The notes: generated by a model not told the origin, from the sequence alone. A stretch of DNA of 64,000 nucleotides from Nitrosococcus halophilus Nc 4 (GCF_000024725.1 NC_013960.1:2714001-2778000), one strand, 5' to 3'; shown: positions 1 to 9,612, counted from the first letter of the stretch. Made by a program: numbers and translations.

Positions 1-896
1 GCCATGATACGGCGCAGCCGTTTGAGGGCTTCAAGCTGGATCTGGCGAACTCGCTCTCGAGTCACGCCAATGGCTTGACCCACCTGTTCTAAGGTTTGTG
101 ACTCGTAACCTTGGAGACCGAAGCGCCGAATAACGACTTCTCGCTGCTTGTTATTAAGTTGGCTCAACCATAATTCAAGCCGGGACTGCATATCGTCGTT
201 TTGCAGTAGGGTAGTTGGATCAGGTGTCCCCTCATCGGGTAGAGTGTCGAGCAAGGTCTTTTCCTGGTCACTTCGGTAGCCTGTATCCATCGAAGCAATA
301 TTGTCTTTAAGGCTCCACATGCGCTTAATTTCTTCGACGGACTTATCTAATTGCTGAGCTAGCTCTTCGAAGGTTGGATCGTGCTCTAATTCTTGTGCAA
401 GTTTACTGGCTACCCGCTGATAACTTTTGATTTCTTTTACCACATGCACAGGTAGACGCACGGTACGGGTTTGGTTCATGAGGGCCCGTTCAATAGTTTG
501 CCGTATCCACCACGTGGCATAAGTAGAGAAGCGAAAGCCCATCTCGGGATCGAATTTCTCTACGGCATGGATCAAACCTAAGTTGCCTTCCTCGATTAAA
601 TCAAGGAGTGCCAACCCTCGGTTCATATAGCGCCTGGCAATCTTAACGACAAGCCGCAGATTGCTCTCAATCATGCGTTTGCGCCCGGCGGGATCTCCTC
701 TTTGGGCAAGGCGTGCGTGATAGACTTCTTCTTCTGCTGTCAACAGAGGTGCGAAGCCAATTTCACTTAGATAGAGGCGTGTGGCGTCAAGCTCTTGCTC
801 ATTGTAGGGTGGGTTTTCCTGCACTTCCTCAGGGTCAATGGGTAACTGCTGGGGTGCAGGTTCCAGCAGTATTGTCTCGGATTTGCTTGTAGACAA
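1..896 (-). CDS. rpoS: RNA polymerase sigma factor RpoS (partial, 3' end outside window)
   Basis: Stationary-phase/general stress sigma factor. About 298 codons are visible. In order: a short acidic N-terminus, region 1.2 ([17 protein letters not shown]), region 2 with [16 protein letters not shown] and the promoter-melting [16 protein letters not shown], region 3, and region 4 with [18 protein letters not shown] and the helix-turn-helix TRERVRQIQ. Roughly the last 20 residues fall beyond base 1. I chose the TTG at 894-896 because GGGGGA sits six bases upstream. An in-frame ATG at 939-941 would add 15 residues but has no good ribosome site. fdxA lies upstream on the same strand. The family assignment is secure; the start is not. 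Confidence 0.95.
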   Translation of the reverse strand, partial: MSTSKSETILLEPAPQQLPIDPEEVQENPPYNEQELDATRLYLSEIGFAPLLTAEEEVYHARLAQRGDPAGRKRMIESNLRLVVKIARRYMNRGLALLDLIEEGNLGLIHAVEKFDPEMGFRFSTYATWWIRQTIERALMNQTRTVRLPVHVVKEIKSYQRVASKLAQELEHDPTFEELAQQLDKSVEEIKRMWSLKDNIASMDTGYRSDQEKTLLDTLPDEGTPDPTTLLQNDDMQSRLELWLSQLNNKQREVVIRRFGLQGYESQTLEQVGQAIGVTRERVRQIQLEALKRLRRIM

Positions 897-1040
897 GGCG
901 TTTCCCCCTATTTCACTGCGGACGTGCCCGATGCCCACCATTTTTTGAAGGTTAGTACCCGGTGTAGGCAGCGAGCCCGTCCCTAACTGAGAAAAACTAC
1001 AGAAGCCGTTACCTAAACATCCTCGGCTGTCACTCCTGCT

Positions 1041-1063
1041 GCTGTTAGTCGTTATCTAACAGC
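1041..1063 (-). repeat. 8-bp dyad in the rpoS upstream region
   Basis: GCTGTTAG and CTAACAGC are separated by 7 bases in the 289-bp gap between the fdxA stop and the rpoS start. It could be a leader hairpin or an operator. No U-run follows, so it is not a normal terminator. I see no gene in 942-1185. Confidence 0.4.
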
Positions 1064-1185
1064 TTGATATTGAATTGACAGCATCACCTTCATCGGATGC
1101 ATAGAAACGGTTTATGATTTCTTCGTATGGTAACCTCAGTGTTCAATGGATGACATAGGGAGAATCCCTTAATGGAAGATCAGCG

Positions 1186-1524
1186 CTATTTCTCTAAGTG
1201 CTGCAATTTGTCTTCAATCTCGCTGTTCTTGATACGATCCCATTGGTCCGCATCTGACGGGGGTTCCTTGCTTTCGGTAATGACTGGCCAATTCCTTGCT
1301 AATTCGGCATTGAGTTTTAGATAATTTCGATGTTCTTCAGGCAAATCGTCCTCGGAAAAGATGGCCTCGGCCGGACATTCCGGTTCGCATAAGGTGCAAT
1401 CAATACATTCATCCGGATCAATGACCAAAAAGTTAGGGCCTTCATGGAAGCAATCGACCGGGCAGACTTCAACGCAGTCGGTATATTTGCATTTGATGCA
1501 GTTTTCAGTTACCACAAATGTCAT
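1186..1524 (-). CDS. fdxA: 7Fe ferredoxin FdxA
   Basis: Small cytoplasmic electron carrier with one [3Fe-4S] and one [4Fe-4S] cluster, 112 residues, close in layout to Azotobacter ferredoxin I. By homology to that protein, Cys9, Cys17 and Cys50 should hold the 3Fe cluster and Cys21, Cys40, Cys43 and Cys46 the 4Fe cluster; all are present. The C-terminal half carries the typical FdxA tail ending in KLQHLEK. GAGAG lies just upstream of the ATG at 1522-1524. The gene precedes rpoS on the same strand and is divergent from lapA. In many gammaproteobacteria fdxA sits near rpoS and mutS; mutS is not seen here. Confidence 0.97.
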   Translation of the reverse strand: MTFVVTENCIKCKYTDCVEVCPVDCFHEGPNFLVIDPDECIDCTLCEPECPAEAIFSEDDLPEEHRNYLKLNAELARNWPVITESKEPPSDADQWDRIKNSEIEDKLQHLEK

Positions 1525-1737
1525 AAGGACTCTCTCCTCTCAGCACAACATTCCGTGCCTGTGTTCTGAGATTCACAAAAGATTAGTAAAAAATTTAATA
1601 GTGTTGTCTGTACTCAGTGATAGCTTCAATATTTTAATCTCAATTTCCGACCCTGACGAGACCAAAACATTGCGCAGTTTATTAAAGAATTCAGGTATGA
1701 TGTATGACTTGGGCCATAGTGTCTACGTGGAGGAGGC

Positions 1738-2031
1738 ATGCGAAGACTTTTTTATTTCTTGATTTTTGTTGTGGTTTTTGTCCTAGGACTTACCTTTGCA
1801 GGGCGTCATGCCGAGCCGGTTATGATCGATTACCATTTTGGCCAACTACATGTTCCATTATCTTTGCTTCTAGCACTTATCCTAATGGTAGGAGCGATGA
1901 TCGGCATGTTCGCGAGCCTAGGGACCATCATGAAGCTAAAACGTGAGAATGGGAGGTTGCGTAAATCAATTAAGTGGGTTGAGAAAGAGAATGCCAACCT
2001 GAGGGCAATTTCTGTTAAGCATGAGCAATAA
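1738..2031 (+). CDS. lapA: Lipopolysaccharide assembly protein A (LapA)
   Basis: Small inner-membrane protein (97 residues) that works with LapB in controlling LPS synthesis through LpxC turnover. Two hydrophobic segments (about residues 4-21 and 38-60) are followed by a short cytoplasmic coiled coil rich in Lys and Glu, the DUF1049 layout. A strong ribosome site (GAGGAGG) ends directly before the ATG. lapB starts two bases after the stop, so the pair is an operon. In Escherichia coli rpsA-ihfB precede this pair in many relatives; they are absent here and the upstream gene is divergent. Confidence 0.93.
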   Translation: MRRLFYFLIFVVVFVLGLTFAGRHAEPVMIDYHFGQLHVPLSLLLALILMVGAMIGMFASLGTIMKLKRENGRLRKSIKWVEKENANLRAISVKHEQ

Positions 2032-2033
2032 AC

Positions 2034-3197
2034 GTGGTCGAGTGGTTGTTGCTCCTATTGCCCGTGGCAGCAGCCTCGGGATGGTTAGCGGGTAGGCGCA
2101 GCGCAGAATCAGCACATGGAAGCAGTCATTCCCAACTAAATTCTGCCTATTTTGCTGGTTTGAACTACCTGCTAAATGAGCAACCTGACAAAGCGATTGA
2201 TACTTTGCTGGATGTTTTGGAGGTGGATAGCGATACGGTGGAGCCCCACTTAGCTTTGGGCAACCTGTTCCGTCGTCGGGGGGAGGTTGGCCGGGCGATT
2301 CGGGTTCACCAGAATCTTATCGAGAAACCTTGCTTGAGCAGCTTGCAAAGAGAACAAGCCCTTTTGGAGCTGGGTCTGGATTATATGCGTGCGGGAATGT
2401 TGGATCGAGCTGAAAGCTTGTTTCTCGAGGCCCTTAAGCGAAAAAGTCATGTGGGCACTGCCTTACGCCAGTTGCTTGATATTTATCAGCAGGAAAAGAA
2501 CTGGTCCCAGGCGATTGCCATAGCTCAACAGCTCCATGAGGAAAGTGGTGAGGCGACAGGGCCCATGATCGCTCATTTTTATTGTGAGCTTGCTGAGCAA
2601 CGATGGGCCCGGAAACAAATAATGGAAGCGGCTCAGTTTATCAAGCAAGCCTTGGCTTCAGATTGGCGTTGTGTTCGTGCTACCCTGCTACAGGCCCATT
2701 TGGCAATGGAGCAAAGCGATTATAAGATGGCTATTCGCTGCTTGCGGCGGGTCGAGGGGCAAGATCCAGACTATTTGCCAGAAATATTGAAACCTCTTTC
2801 GGAGTGCTACCAAGGCCTTGACCGCCAAGATGAATTTTTTTCTTGGTTAGCAGAGGCATTAGAGCGTCATCCAGGGTGTACGCCATTAATTTTGGCCCAG
2901 GCGGCATCCCTTCGACGGCAGGGGGAGCCCGAAAAGTCCCGCCGTTTCTTGCTTGAGCAGCTTAGGCAGTACCCTTCTGTTGAAGGCCTCCAGCAGCTGT
3001 TGGCCTTGGGGGTGCCAAAAGATATTGAGGCTGCTTCAGAGCCCTGGTCTTTGATAGAAGAAGTAACCCGCCATTTGTTAAAAGCCAAATCAAGCTATGC
3101 TTGTTGTTTTTGCGGGTTTAGTGGCAAATATTGCTATTGGCAGTGCCCAGGCTGCAAGCGTTGGGGGACCGTCAAACCTTTTGCTGGAAACACTTAA
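2034..3197 (+). CDS. lapB: Lipopolysaccharide assembly protein B (LapB/YciM)
   Basis: Membrane-anchored TPR protein that recruits FtsH to LpxC and so balances LPS and phospholipid synthesis. Of 387 residues, the first ~20 form the N-terminal anchor, residues ~35-340 are TPR-like helical repeats, and the C-terminus is a rubredoxin-type metal site: Cys357-x2-Cys360 and Cys371-x2-Cys374, spaced as in E. coli LapB. The GTG start follows the lapA stop by two bases. pyrF, the frequent next gene, is missing. Confidence 0.95.
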   Translation: MVEWLLLLLPVAAASGWLAGRRSAESAHGSSHSQLNSAYFAGLNYLLNEQPDKAIDTLLDVLEVDSDTVEPHLALGNLFRRRGEVGRAIRVHQNLIEKPCLSSLQREQALLELGLDYMRAGMLDRAESLFLEALKRKSHVGTALRQLLDIYQQEKNWSQAIAIAQQLHEESGEATGPMIAHFYCELAEQRWARKQIMEAAQFIKQALASDWRCVRATLLQAHLAMEQSDYKMAIRCLRRVEGQDPDYLPEILKPLSECYQGLDRQDEFFSWLAEALERHPGCTPLILAQAASLRRQGEPEKSRRFLLEQLRQYPSVEGLQQLLALGVPKDIEAASEPWSLIEEVTRHLLKAKSSYACCFCGFSGKYCYWQCPGCKRWGTVKPFAGNT

Positions 3198-3238
3198 TCT
3201 GAGCAAAGTAGCCATTATTGGTGACGATGGCCGCTCTA

Positions 3239-3268
3239 GGGTTAACTAAAATATTTGCGGTTTAACCC
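3239..3268 (+). repeat. Inverted repeat after lapB
   Basis: GGGTTAA and TTAACCC are separated by 16 bases, about 40 bases after the lapB stop. It could weaken read-through, but there is no T-run, so I do not call it a terminator with confidence. Confidence 0.3.
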
Positions 3269-3321
3269 AGAGCCATGACCGAGTTTAGCTTACAATTAAT
3301 TAGAAAGTAGGGAGAATGATG

Positions 3322-4282
<961 letters not shown>

Positions 4283-4330
4283 TGAAGGGGTGACCGTGTA
4301 TTTTAGCCTGGGTGTAGGCGATGTCAAAAT

Positions 4331-5179
4331 GTGCTCTGTGCTTTACTGCTAACTAGTCAAGGAAATCTTTTGCAGACGGATATTATCCCTCTTAAACCGA
4401 AACTCATCTGGGCAGCCATGGAGGAGGATAGCCTAAAATGGTTGTCCCGGTTAGAGATTCATACAGAATTGGATTCGACTAATCGTTATCTGCTAGCTCG
4501 AGCGAAAGCGGGCACTCATAGGGGGGTGATCTGTTTGGCCGAGACCCAATCAGCGGGCAAAGGACGACATGAACGTCCCTGGATATCGCCTCTAAGTGGT
4601 AATATTTATCTTTCGTTGCTATGGCACTTTTTTAAAGGCCCGCGGTTTTTATCCGGTTTGAGTGTGGCTGCGGGTGTGGCTGTGTTGCGTGCTTTGCAAA
4701 ATCAAGGCGTCACTAATGCTGGCCTTAAATGGCCTAATGATGTGGTCTGGGATGATCGGAAATTGGGTGGTATTCTGGTGGAGTTGTTGCCCAAGGGGGA
4801 GATCACAGGTGCAGTGATAGGGGTAGGTATCAATGTGGACATGCCTGTTTCCTATCGAGAGCGGTTAGATCAACCTTGTGCAGATTTACGGGAAGCCACT
4901 CGAGACCAACCTATAGATCGTAACCAACTGGCCGGGCGCCTGATCCATCATCTCTTGTTAGTGATGCATAATTTCGAGAGCCAGGGGCTAGGTGATTGTC
5001 TCGATGACTGGCGTAAATGGGACGCGTGTTATCAACGTGAGGTCTATTTATACATGGACAATAGGGTGATCAGCGGTACCGCATGGGGTATTGATGAGAA
5101 GGGGGCGTTACTATTGCAGGGAGAAGAGGGGATGTCATGCTACCTCTGTGGTGAAGTGAGCTTGAGGCCAGTCAAGTGA
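4331..5179 (+). CDS. birA: Biotin--[acetyl-CoA-carboxylase] ligase lacking the N-terminal repressor domain
   Basis: Activates biotin with ATP and attaches it to the biotin carrier protein AccB. The catalytic core is intact: DSTNRYL, the biotinyl-AMP loop AGKGRHERPW, KWPNDVVWDDRKLGG and the C-terminal SH3-like domain with GIDEKGALLL. The winged helix-turn-helix of bifunctional BirA is missing. Only about 30 residues precede the core, and a TAG at 4304-4306 in the same frame blocks extension; wrbA ends at 4282. Start is GTG 4331 or ATG 4418; neither has a clear ribosome site. It should work as a ligase but not as a DNA-binding repressor of bio genes. It overlaps coaX by 4 bp. Confidence 0.9.
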   Translation: MLCALLLTSQGNLLQTDIIPLKPKLIWAAMEEDSLKWLSRLEIHTELDSTNRYLLARAKAGTHRGVICLAETQSAGKGRHERPWISPLSGNIYLSLLWHFFKGPRFLSGLSVAAGVAVLRALQNQGVTNAGLKWPNDVVWDDRKLGGILVELLPKGEITGAVIGVGINVDMPVSYRERLDQPCADLREATRDQPIDRNQLAGRLIHHLLLVMHNFESQGLGDCLDDWRKWDACYQREVYLYMDNRVISGTAWGIDEKGALLLQGEEGMSCYLCGEVSLRPVK

Positions 5180-5976
5180 TTTTATTGGTGGATATTGGTA
5201 ATAGCCGAATTAAGTGGGCTCGGCTAGATGGCGGTAAGCCTGCTGATGTTAAGGCTATGGTGCGGGGTAAAACCGGTATCAAGCGGGTTCTTACCAAAGC
5301 TTGGAAAGATCTGGAGGGTGTCAGTCGGGTTGTTGTCGCCAATGCTGGAGGACCAAAAGTTGCGGAACAACTGCAAGAATGGTCGCAAAAGCACTGGCAA
5401 ATAGTGCCTGAATTTTTGACCTCCCGTAGCAATGGTTATGGGATACGCAATGCCTATTCAAAGCCTGAGACCTTGGGAATAGACCGTTGGTTAGAGCTAG
5501 TGGCTGTGCGTCAGCGTTATCGGGGCAGCGCTCATAAGGGAGCCATATATATTGTTGATTGTGGCACCGCAATTACTATTGATGTGCTTGCTACTGATGG
5601 TAAGCATCTAGGCGGGTTGATTGTCCCCGGTCTGACCATGATGCCTAAATTGCTGGCAGATAATACCGCAGGGATCGATGAAACTGCCGAAACATGGGAG
5701 TACTCGCTCCTTGCCAGTACGACCAGTGCTGCGGTGAATGGAGGCGCCTTGTATGCGGCTATTGCCTTTATCGACCGAGTGAGCGCCGATGTGGCAGCCG
5801 AAGTGAGAGGGGATCTCAAGCGGGTTATCACCGGCGGGGATGCTCCTCGGATGTTGCCATTATTGCGGGATAAGTATGAGCACCTTCCAGATCTTGTGTT
5901 ATGGGGCCTTGCGCGAGTGGCTAGGGATACCTCGAAAGTAAGGCGGGAAGCAGATGTTGATTGCGCAGCTCAGTAA
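5176..5976 (+). CDS. coaX: Type III pantothenate kinase
   Basis: First step of coenzyme A synthesis, phosphorylating pantothenate; the CoaX type needs a monovalent cation and is not inhibited by CoA. 266 residues with the ASKHA-fold signatures: LLVDIGNSRIKWA at the N-terminus (phosphate 1 motif, Asp6), ETLGIDRW, VDCGTAITID and GGLIVPGLTMM, then TGGDA near the C-terminus. The GTG start overlaps the birA stop, which suggests translational coupling; birA-coaX is a common pair. Confidence 0.96.
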   Translation: MILLVDIGNSRIKWARLDGGKPADVKAMVRGKTGIKRVLTKAWKDLEGVSRVVVANAGGPKVAEQLQEWSQKHWQIVPEFLTSRSNGYGIRNAYSKPETLGIDRWLELVAVRQRYRGSAHKGAIYIVDCGTAITIDVLATDGKHLGGLIVPGLTMMPKLLADNTAGIDETAETWEYSLLASTTSAAVNGGALYAAIAFIDRVSADVAAEVRGDLKRVITGGDAPRMLPLLRDKYEHLPDLVLWGLARVARDTSKVRREADVDCAAQ

Positions 5977-6042
5977 GTTTTTTTAAAATGGTACCCTATT
6001 TTACCTTCCTTTGAACTAACCAACGCCTCTTTAGTAATCATA

Positions 6043-6114
6043 GCCGGGTTAGCACAGTGGTAGTGCAGCGGTTTTGTAAACCGAAGGTCGGGGGTTCAAA
6101 TCCCTCACCCGGCA
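6043..6114 (+). tRNA. tRNA-Thr (anticodon UGU)
   Basis: A 72-nt cloverleaf: acceptor GCCGGGT/ACCCGGC, D stem GCAC/GTGC, anticodon loop TTTGTAA with TGT at the anticodon, and T arm GGGGG-TTCAAAT-CCCTC. The top pair of the anticodon stem is a G/A mismatch. Discriminator A is 6114. The next bases are CCG instead of CCA, so the mature CCA end would need repair by nucleotidyltransferase. In E. coli the same tRNA (thrU) also follows the birA/pantothenate kinase region. Confidence 0.95.
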
Positions 6115-6161
6115 CCGGTACTGCCCTATTCTTGATCTTTATATAATTTTTTATTTTTGAT

Positions 6162-7274
6162 ATGCGCCTTGTTCGTGACTGGTTTCAGCGTCACTTTGCC
6201 GATCCTCAAGTAGCGGGTCTGGCTATTTTGCTTGTTGTCGGTTTTGTCACTGTGGTCCTGATGGGACGCATGCTGGCGCCGGTGCTTGCTAGCCTGGTGA
6301 TCGCCTACCTGCTGGAGGGGATTGTGGGGTATATGGAGCGGTGGCGCTGTCCTCGCTGGTTGGCGGTGACCCTGGTATTTGTTACCTTCATGGCCGCTTT
6401 GTTTTCCGTAATATTCGGTTTGCTCCCCTTGCTTTCACAGCAGCTAACCCAGTTTTTCCAACAGCTACCGACGATGATAGCCCGGGGGCAGGAGCTTTTG
6501 CTAAGTTTGCCGGAACATTATCCAAATCTGTTTTCCGAAGAACAGGTTTATGATCTGATGAGCGCCATTCGCTCCGAACTCGCCCAATTAGGCCAAAAAG
6601 TCCTTTCTTTGTCCTTAGCTTCAGTGATGGGCATAATGACTCTTGGCGTGTATCTCGTCATTATGCCACTACTGGTCTTTTTCTTCCTCAAGGACAAGGT
6701 TCGACTTATCGGTTGGTTCAAGCAATATCTCCCACGGGAGCGGAAACTAGCGGCCCAAGTTTGGCATGACGTGGATTTTCAGATCGGAAATTATGTTCGT
6801 GGTAAATTTCTTGAGATCCTGATTGTCTGGATGGTGAGTTTCATTACCTTCTCCCTCATGGGTTTGCAGTTTTCTATGCTGTTGAGTGTATTGGTGGGGT
6901 TGTCAGTGATTATTCCTTATATCGGCGCAGTAACCGCCACCATGCCAATAGCTTTCGTCGCTTATTTCCAGTGGGGGTTTAGCGCTGAGTTTGCTTACCT
7001 GCTCGGTGCCTATGCAATTATTCAAGCCTTAGATGGCAATGTCTTAGTGCCCTTGCTGTTTGCTGAGGTGGTGGATTTGCATCCGGTGGCAATTATTGTG
7101 GCTATCTTGGTTTTTGGAGGATTTTGGGGTTTCTGGGGAATTTTCTTTGCGATTCCGCTGGCTACTCTTGTCCAGGCAGTGCTCAAGGCCTGGCCCGACC
7201 TTCCACCTTCAGAGGAACCCGCTCCCCTAGCAGTTGATTGTCCAGGGAAGTCTTCTTCCGAGAAGATGATCTAG
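6162..7274 (+). CDS. AI-2E family transporter (PerM-like membrane protein)
   Basis: 370-residue integral membrane protein of the AI-2 exporter-like/PerM family. There is an N-terminal hydrophobic cluster (residues ~20-95), a soluble amphipathic stretch (~95-150), and C-terminal membrane segments with the family signature IPYIGAV and later DGNVLVPLLFAEVVDLHP. Substrates of this family are poorly defined: some members export autoinducer-2, others have been tied to Na+/H+ antiport. The start follows the tRNA by about 45 bases with no obvious ribosome site. Confidence 0.88.
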   Translation: MRLVRDWFQRHFADPQVAGLAILLVVGFVTVVLMGRMLAPVLASLVIAYLLEGIVGYMERWRCPRWLAVTLVFVTFMAALFSVIFGLLPLLSQQLTQFFQQLPTMIARGQELLLSLPEHYPNLFSEEQVYDLMSAIRSELAQLGQKVLSLSLASVMGIMTLGVYLVIMPLLVFFFLKDKVRLIGWFKQYLPRERKLAAQVWHDVDFQIGNYVRGKFLEILIVWMVSFITFSLMGLQFSMLLSVLVGLSVIIPYIGAVTATMPIAFVAYFQWGFSAEFAYLLGAYAIIQALDGNVLVPLLFAEVVDLHPVAIIVAILVFGGFWGFWGIFFAIPLATLVQAVLKAWPDLPPSEEPAPLAVDCPGKSSSEKMI

Positions 7275-7342
7275 GTTCTTCCTCGCTTTGAAGAGTAATC
7301 TCCTAGAGGTTTCTTCCCCTGATATTGGGGAGATAGAGTGGG

Positions 7343-7369
7343 TTGGGTATCCAGAAAGGGCTCTATAAT
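7343..7369 (+). promoter_or_regulatory. Candidate sigma-70 promoter before the sulfurtransferase gene
   Basis: TTGGGT at 7343-7348 and a consensus TATAAT at 7364-7369, spaced 15 bp (short). It lies 38 bp upstream of the start codon and directly before a 16-bp palindrome. Confidence 0.5.
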
Positions 7370-7372
7370 GGG

Positions 7373-7388
7373 ATTCAATCGATTGAAT
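7373..7388. promoter_or_regulatory. Perfect 16-bp palindrome, likely operator
   Basis: ATTCAATCGATTGAAT reads the same on both strands and starts 3 bases after the TATAAT box, covering the expected transcription start. This is the usual place for a repressor site. The regulator is unknown. Confidence 0.5.
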
Positions 7389-7406
7389 AGGTTCCTGGAG
7401 GTATAG

Positions 7407-8219
7407 ATGGCAATGTTCCCCCTGCTTTTGCAGCCTGATGAGTTAGAAGGGCGGTTAGATGACCGAAACTTGCTGATAATTGACCTTTGCAGTGAAGAGT
7501 CTTATCTCTCGCGCCACGTCCCTGGTGCGGTGCATCTGGATTATGCCCATATTGTAACAGCCCGTCCTCCAGTAATGGGGCTTTTGCCTGATGAGCACCG
7601 TTTAAGTCGAGTGCTCTCCCACCTGGGGTTTACTCCAGAGAGCCATGTCATCGCTTATGATGGGGAGGGAAATGGCCGTGCTTCTCGTTTACTTTGGACC
7701 CTAGAGGAGTTGGGGCATGAGCGATTTTCTCTGCTTGATGGAGGTTTAAAGGCATGGCTAATCGAAGGACACCCGTTCAAGGAGGGGCGGGAAAGTCGGC
7801 CGTCCAGCCATTTTCATGGGCATTACCAAGGTAATAGGGTAGCGGACAAGGAATACCTTTTGGCCCATTTATTGGATCCTGATGTGGTGATCCTGGATGC
7901 CCGTTCTCCGGCGGAATACCATGGTGAATATATCCGTGCCCAGCGTGGTGGTCATATTCCAGGAGCGGTGAATTTTGAATGGACGCGGGCCATTGCTCAG
8001 GAGCGTAATTTGCGTTTTAAGCCGATAAATGAATTGCGGTCGAGTTTGGAAGCCCTAGGCGTTACCCCTGATAAGGAAGTTATTTGCCACTGCCAGACTC
8101 ATCATCGCTCGGCCCACACCTGCATGGTGTTGAAATATCTCGGGTACCCCCGAGTCAAAGGTTACCCGGGTTCCTGGTCAGAGTGGGGTAATGATCCGGA
8201 TACTCCCATCGAGGTGTAG
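7407..8219 (+). CDS. Sulfurtransferase with two rhodanese domains
   Basis: Transfers sulfane sulfur from thiosulfate or 3-mercaptopyruvate to an acceptor. 270 residues: an inactive N-terminal rhodanese domain (~1-125) and a C-terminal catalytic one (~145-265). The active-site loop is CQTHHRSA with nucleophile Cys229; this loop fits neither the classic rhodanese (CRxGxR/K) nor the mercaptopyruvate (CGSGVTA) form, so the substrate is open. GGAGG ends five bases before the ATG. cpdA follows after 8 bases, so they are probably one transcript. Confidence 0.92.
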   Translation: MAMFPLLLQPDELEGRLDDRNLLIIDLCSEESYLSRHVPGAVHLDYAHIVTARPPVMGLLPDEHRLSRVLSHLGFTPESHVIAYDGEGNGRASRLLWTLEELGHERFSLLDGGLKAWLIEGHPFKEGRESRPSSHFHGHYQGNRVADKEYLLAHLLDPDVVILDARSPAEYHGEYIRAQRGGHIPGAVNFEWTRAIAQERNLRFKPINELRSSLEALGVTPDKEVICHCQTHHRSAHTCMVLKYLGYPRVKGYPGSWSEWGNDPDTPIEV

Positions 8220-8227
8220 AGCAAGCA

Positions 8228-9040
8228 ATGGTCGCTCCAAGGGATCGGGAGGTCACGGATAACCCTAGCGAGTTTGTCAGGGTGGTGCAGCTCACGGATT
8301 CCCATTTGCTGGCTGATCCGGGTGCACTATTATGGAACAATTTAAATACCCGCAGCTCGATGGTTGCTGTTTTTGAGCATATTCAACAACAGCGTCATCC
8401 AGGGGATCTGGTGGTGATTAGCGGCGATATTGCGGAAAAGGCCGAACCAGAAGCTTATCAATGGCTGTTGGAATATTGCCAAGACTTAGGGTTGCCCGTG
8501 TATTGCCTTCCTGGGAATCATGACGATCCGATGCTTATGGGAGAAATCCTAAATTATGCTAACGTTAGCACTAAGCCCTTAATCACGCTCAAAAATTGGC
8601 AACTTATTCTCCTCAATTCTATAGTGCCTCGTCAGCCTAATGGGCACTTGGACAGGGGGCAATTGGATTTTCTTAACCGCAGCCTAGCGAGTCGTCCGGA
8701 TTTGAATACGCTGGTTTTCCTTCACCATCCCCCGGTAGCTATAGGCAGTTCCTGGATGGATGCCATGGGATTGGATAATGCGGTGGATTTTTTTGCCTTG
8801 TTGGACCAGTATCCCCAGGTGCAGGGTATCGTTTGGGGCCATATCCATCAGGAGTTTCATACTGAGCGCCGGGGGGTCCAATTATTAGGCAGCCCGTCTA
8901 CCTGTGTCCAATTCGTCCCTGGTAGTGAGCATTTTCAGCTGGCCCAGCTGGGGCCAGGCTATCGCCAGCTAGTTTTGTCCCCTAACGGCCAAATTGAGAC
9001 TCAGGCTTATTATGTGGATGTGGAGCACTTTATTGGATAA
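8228..9040 (+). CDS. cpdA: 3',5'-cyclic-AMP phosphodiesterase CpdA
   Basis: Class III cyclic nucleotide phosphodiesterase that lowers cAMP. 270 residues with the calcineurin-like metal ligands in order: LTDSHLL, SGDIAE, GNHDDP, HHPP and GHIHQE. The layout matches E. coli CpdA; no membrane segment is seen. It lies between the sulfurtransferase and Nudix genes, an arrangement that suggests a small housekeeping operon. In most gammaproteobacteria cpdA sits next to nudF and parE, and the Nudix gene downstream echoes that. Confidence 0.92.
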   Translation: MVAPRDREVTDNPSEFVRVVQLTDSHLLADPGALLWNNLNTRSSMVAVFEHIQQQRHPGDLVVISGDIAEKAEPEAYQWLLEYCQDLGLPVYCLPGNHDDPMLMGEILNYANVSTKPLITLKNWQLILLNSIVPRQPNGHLDRGQLDFLNRSLASRPDLNTLVFLHHPPVAIGSSWMDAMGLDNAVDFFALLDQYPQVQGIVWGHIHQEFHTERRGVQLLGSPSTCVQFVPGSEHFQLAQLGPGYRQLVLSPNGQIETQAYYVDVEHFIG

Positions 9041-9146
9041 GCCAAGTCGCTACCGTTGCGATTGGATCCCGGATTTTTCTTAATCGAGCGCAGACAGTAA
9101 ACTTGGATATTGACTCAAAGCAAGTGGAGAGAGGTCCTGCGGAGGG

Positions 9147-9560
9147 ATGTCTGAGACCACATATTTCGTAGTGGCAGTGGCCGTGTTCCTGTTCCGAGGT
9201 AACCGTTTTCTAGCGCTGCGTCGTAGTACTTCCAAAGCCGTAGCCCCTGGGGAGTGGGAAGCAATTTCTGGCAAAGTGGAGGGGGGTGAGCTACCCCAGG
9301 AAGCTGCCCAGCGGGAAACCTATGAGGAATCAGGAATGACGGTGGCTTTGGATAATCGGCCCGTTACTGCCTATCAGGCTGATTATGGAGGGGACCCGAT
9401 GATAGTATTGGTCTATCGTGGAAAAGGGTTGGATGGGGAACTCCGTCTTTCTAGTGAGCATCAAGCTAAGGCTTGGGTAACCGAGGATGAATTTGCTCAG
9501 TTATGCTCCTATGGGGAGCTTGTGGATGCAGCCCGGCAGGCAGTTAAGCTGCCTTGGTAA
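9147..9560 (+). CDS. NUDIX hydrolase
   Basis: 137-residue hydrolase of nucleoside diphosphates linked to another group. The Nudix box is complete: GKVEGGE, seven residues, RETYEESG, fitting GX5EX7REUXEEXGU. No extra domain hints at the substrate. The ATG at 9147 is close behind GGAGG, leaving a very short spacer. It lies 106 bp after cpdA and 52 bp before the DUF1244 gene, all on one strand. Confidence 0.9.
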   Translation: MSETTYFVVAVAVFLFRGNRFLALRRSTSKAVAPGEWEAISGKVEGGELPQEAAQRETYEESGMTVALDNRPVTAYQADYGGDPMIVLVYRGKGLDGELRLSSEHQAKAWVTEDEFAQLCSYGELVDAARQAVKLPW

Positions 9561-9612
9561 GATCTGAAGTTGGGTGCATGGGCGGTATGGAAATGCTTGA
9601 GGAGAGAACAGG

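Noticed and set aside
1143-1178. Three ANGGAN motifs as an RsmZ-like small RNA between rpoS and fdxA
   Set aside because: One GGA lies in a stem instead of a loop, there are only three motifs, and no promoter or terminator frames them.
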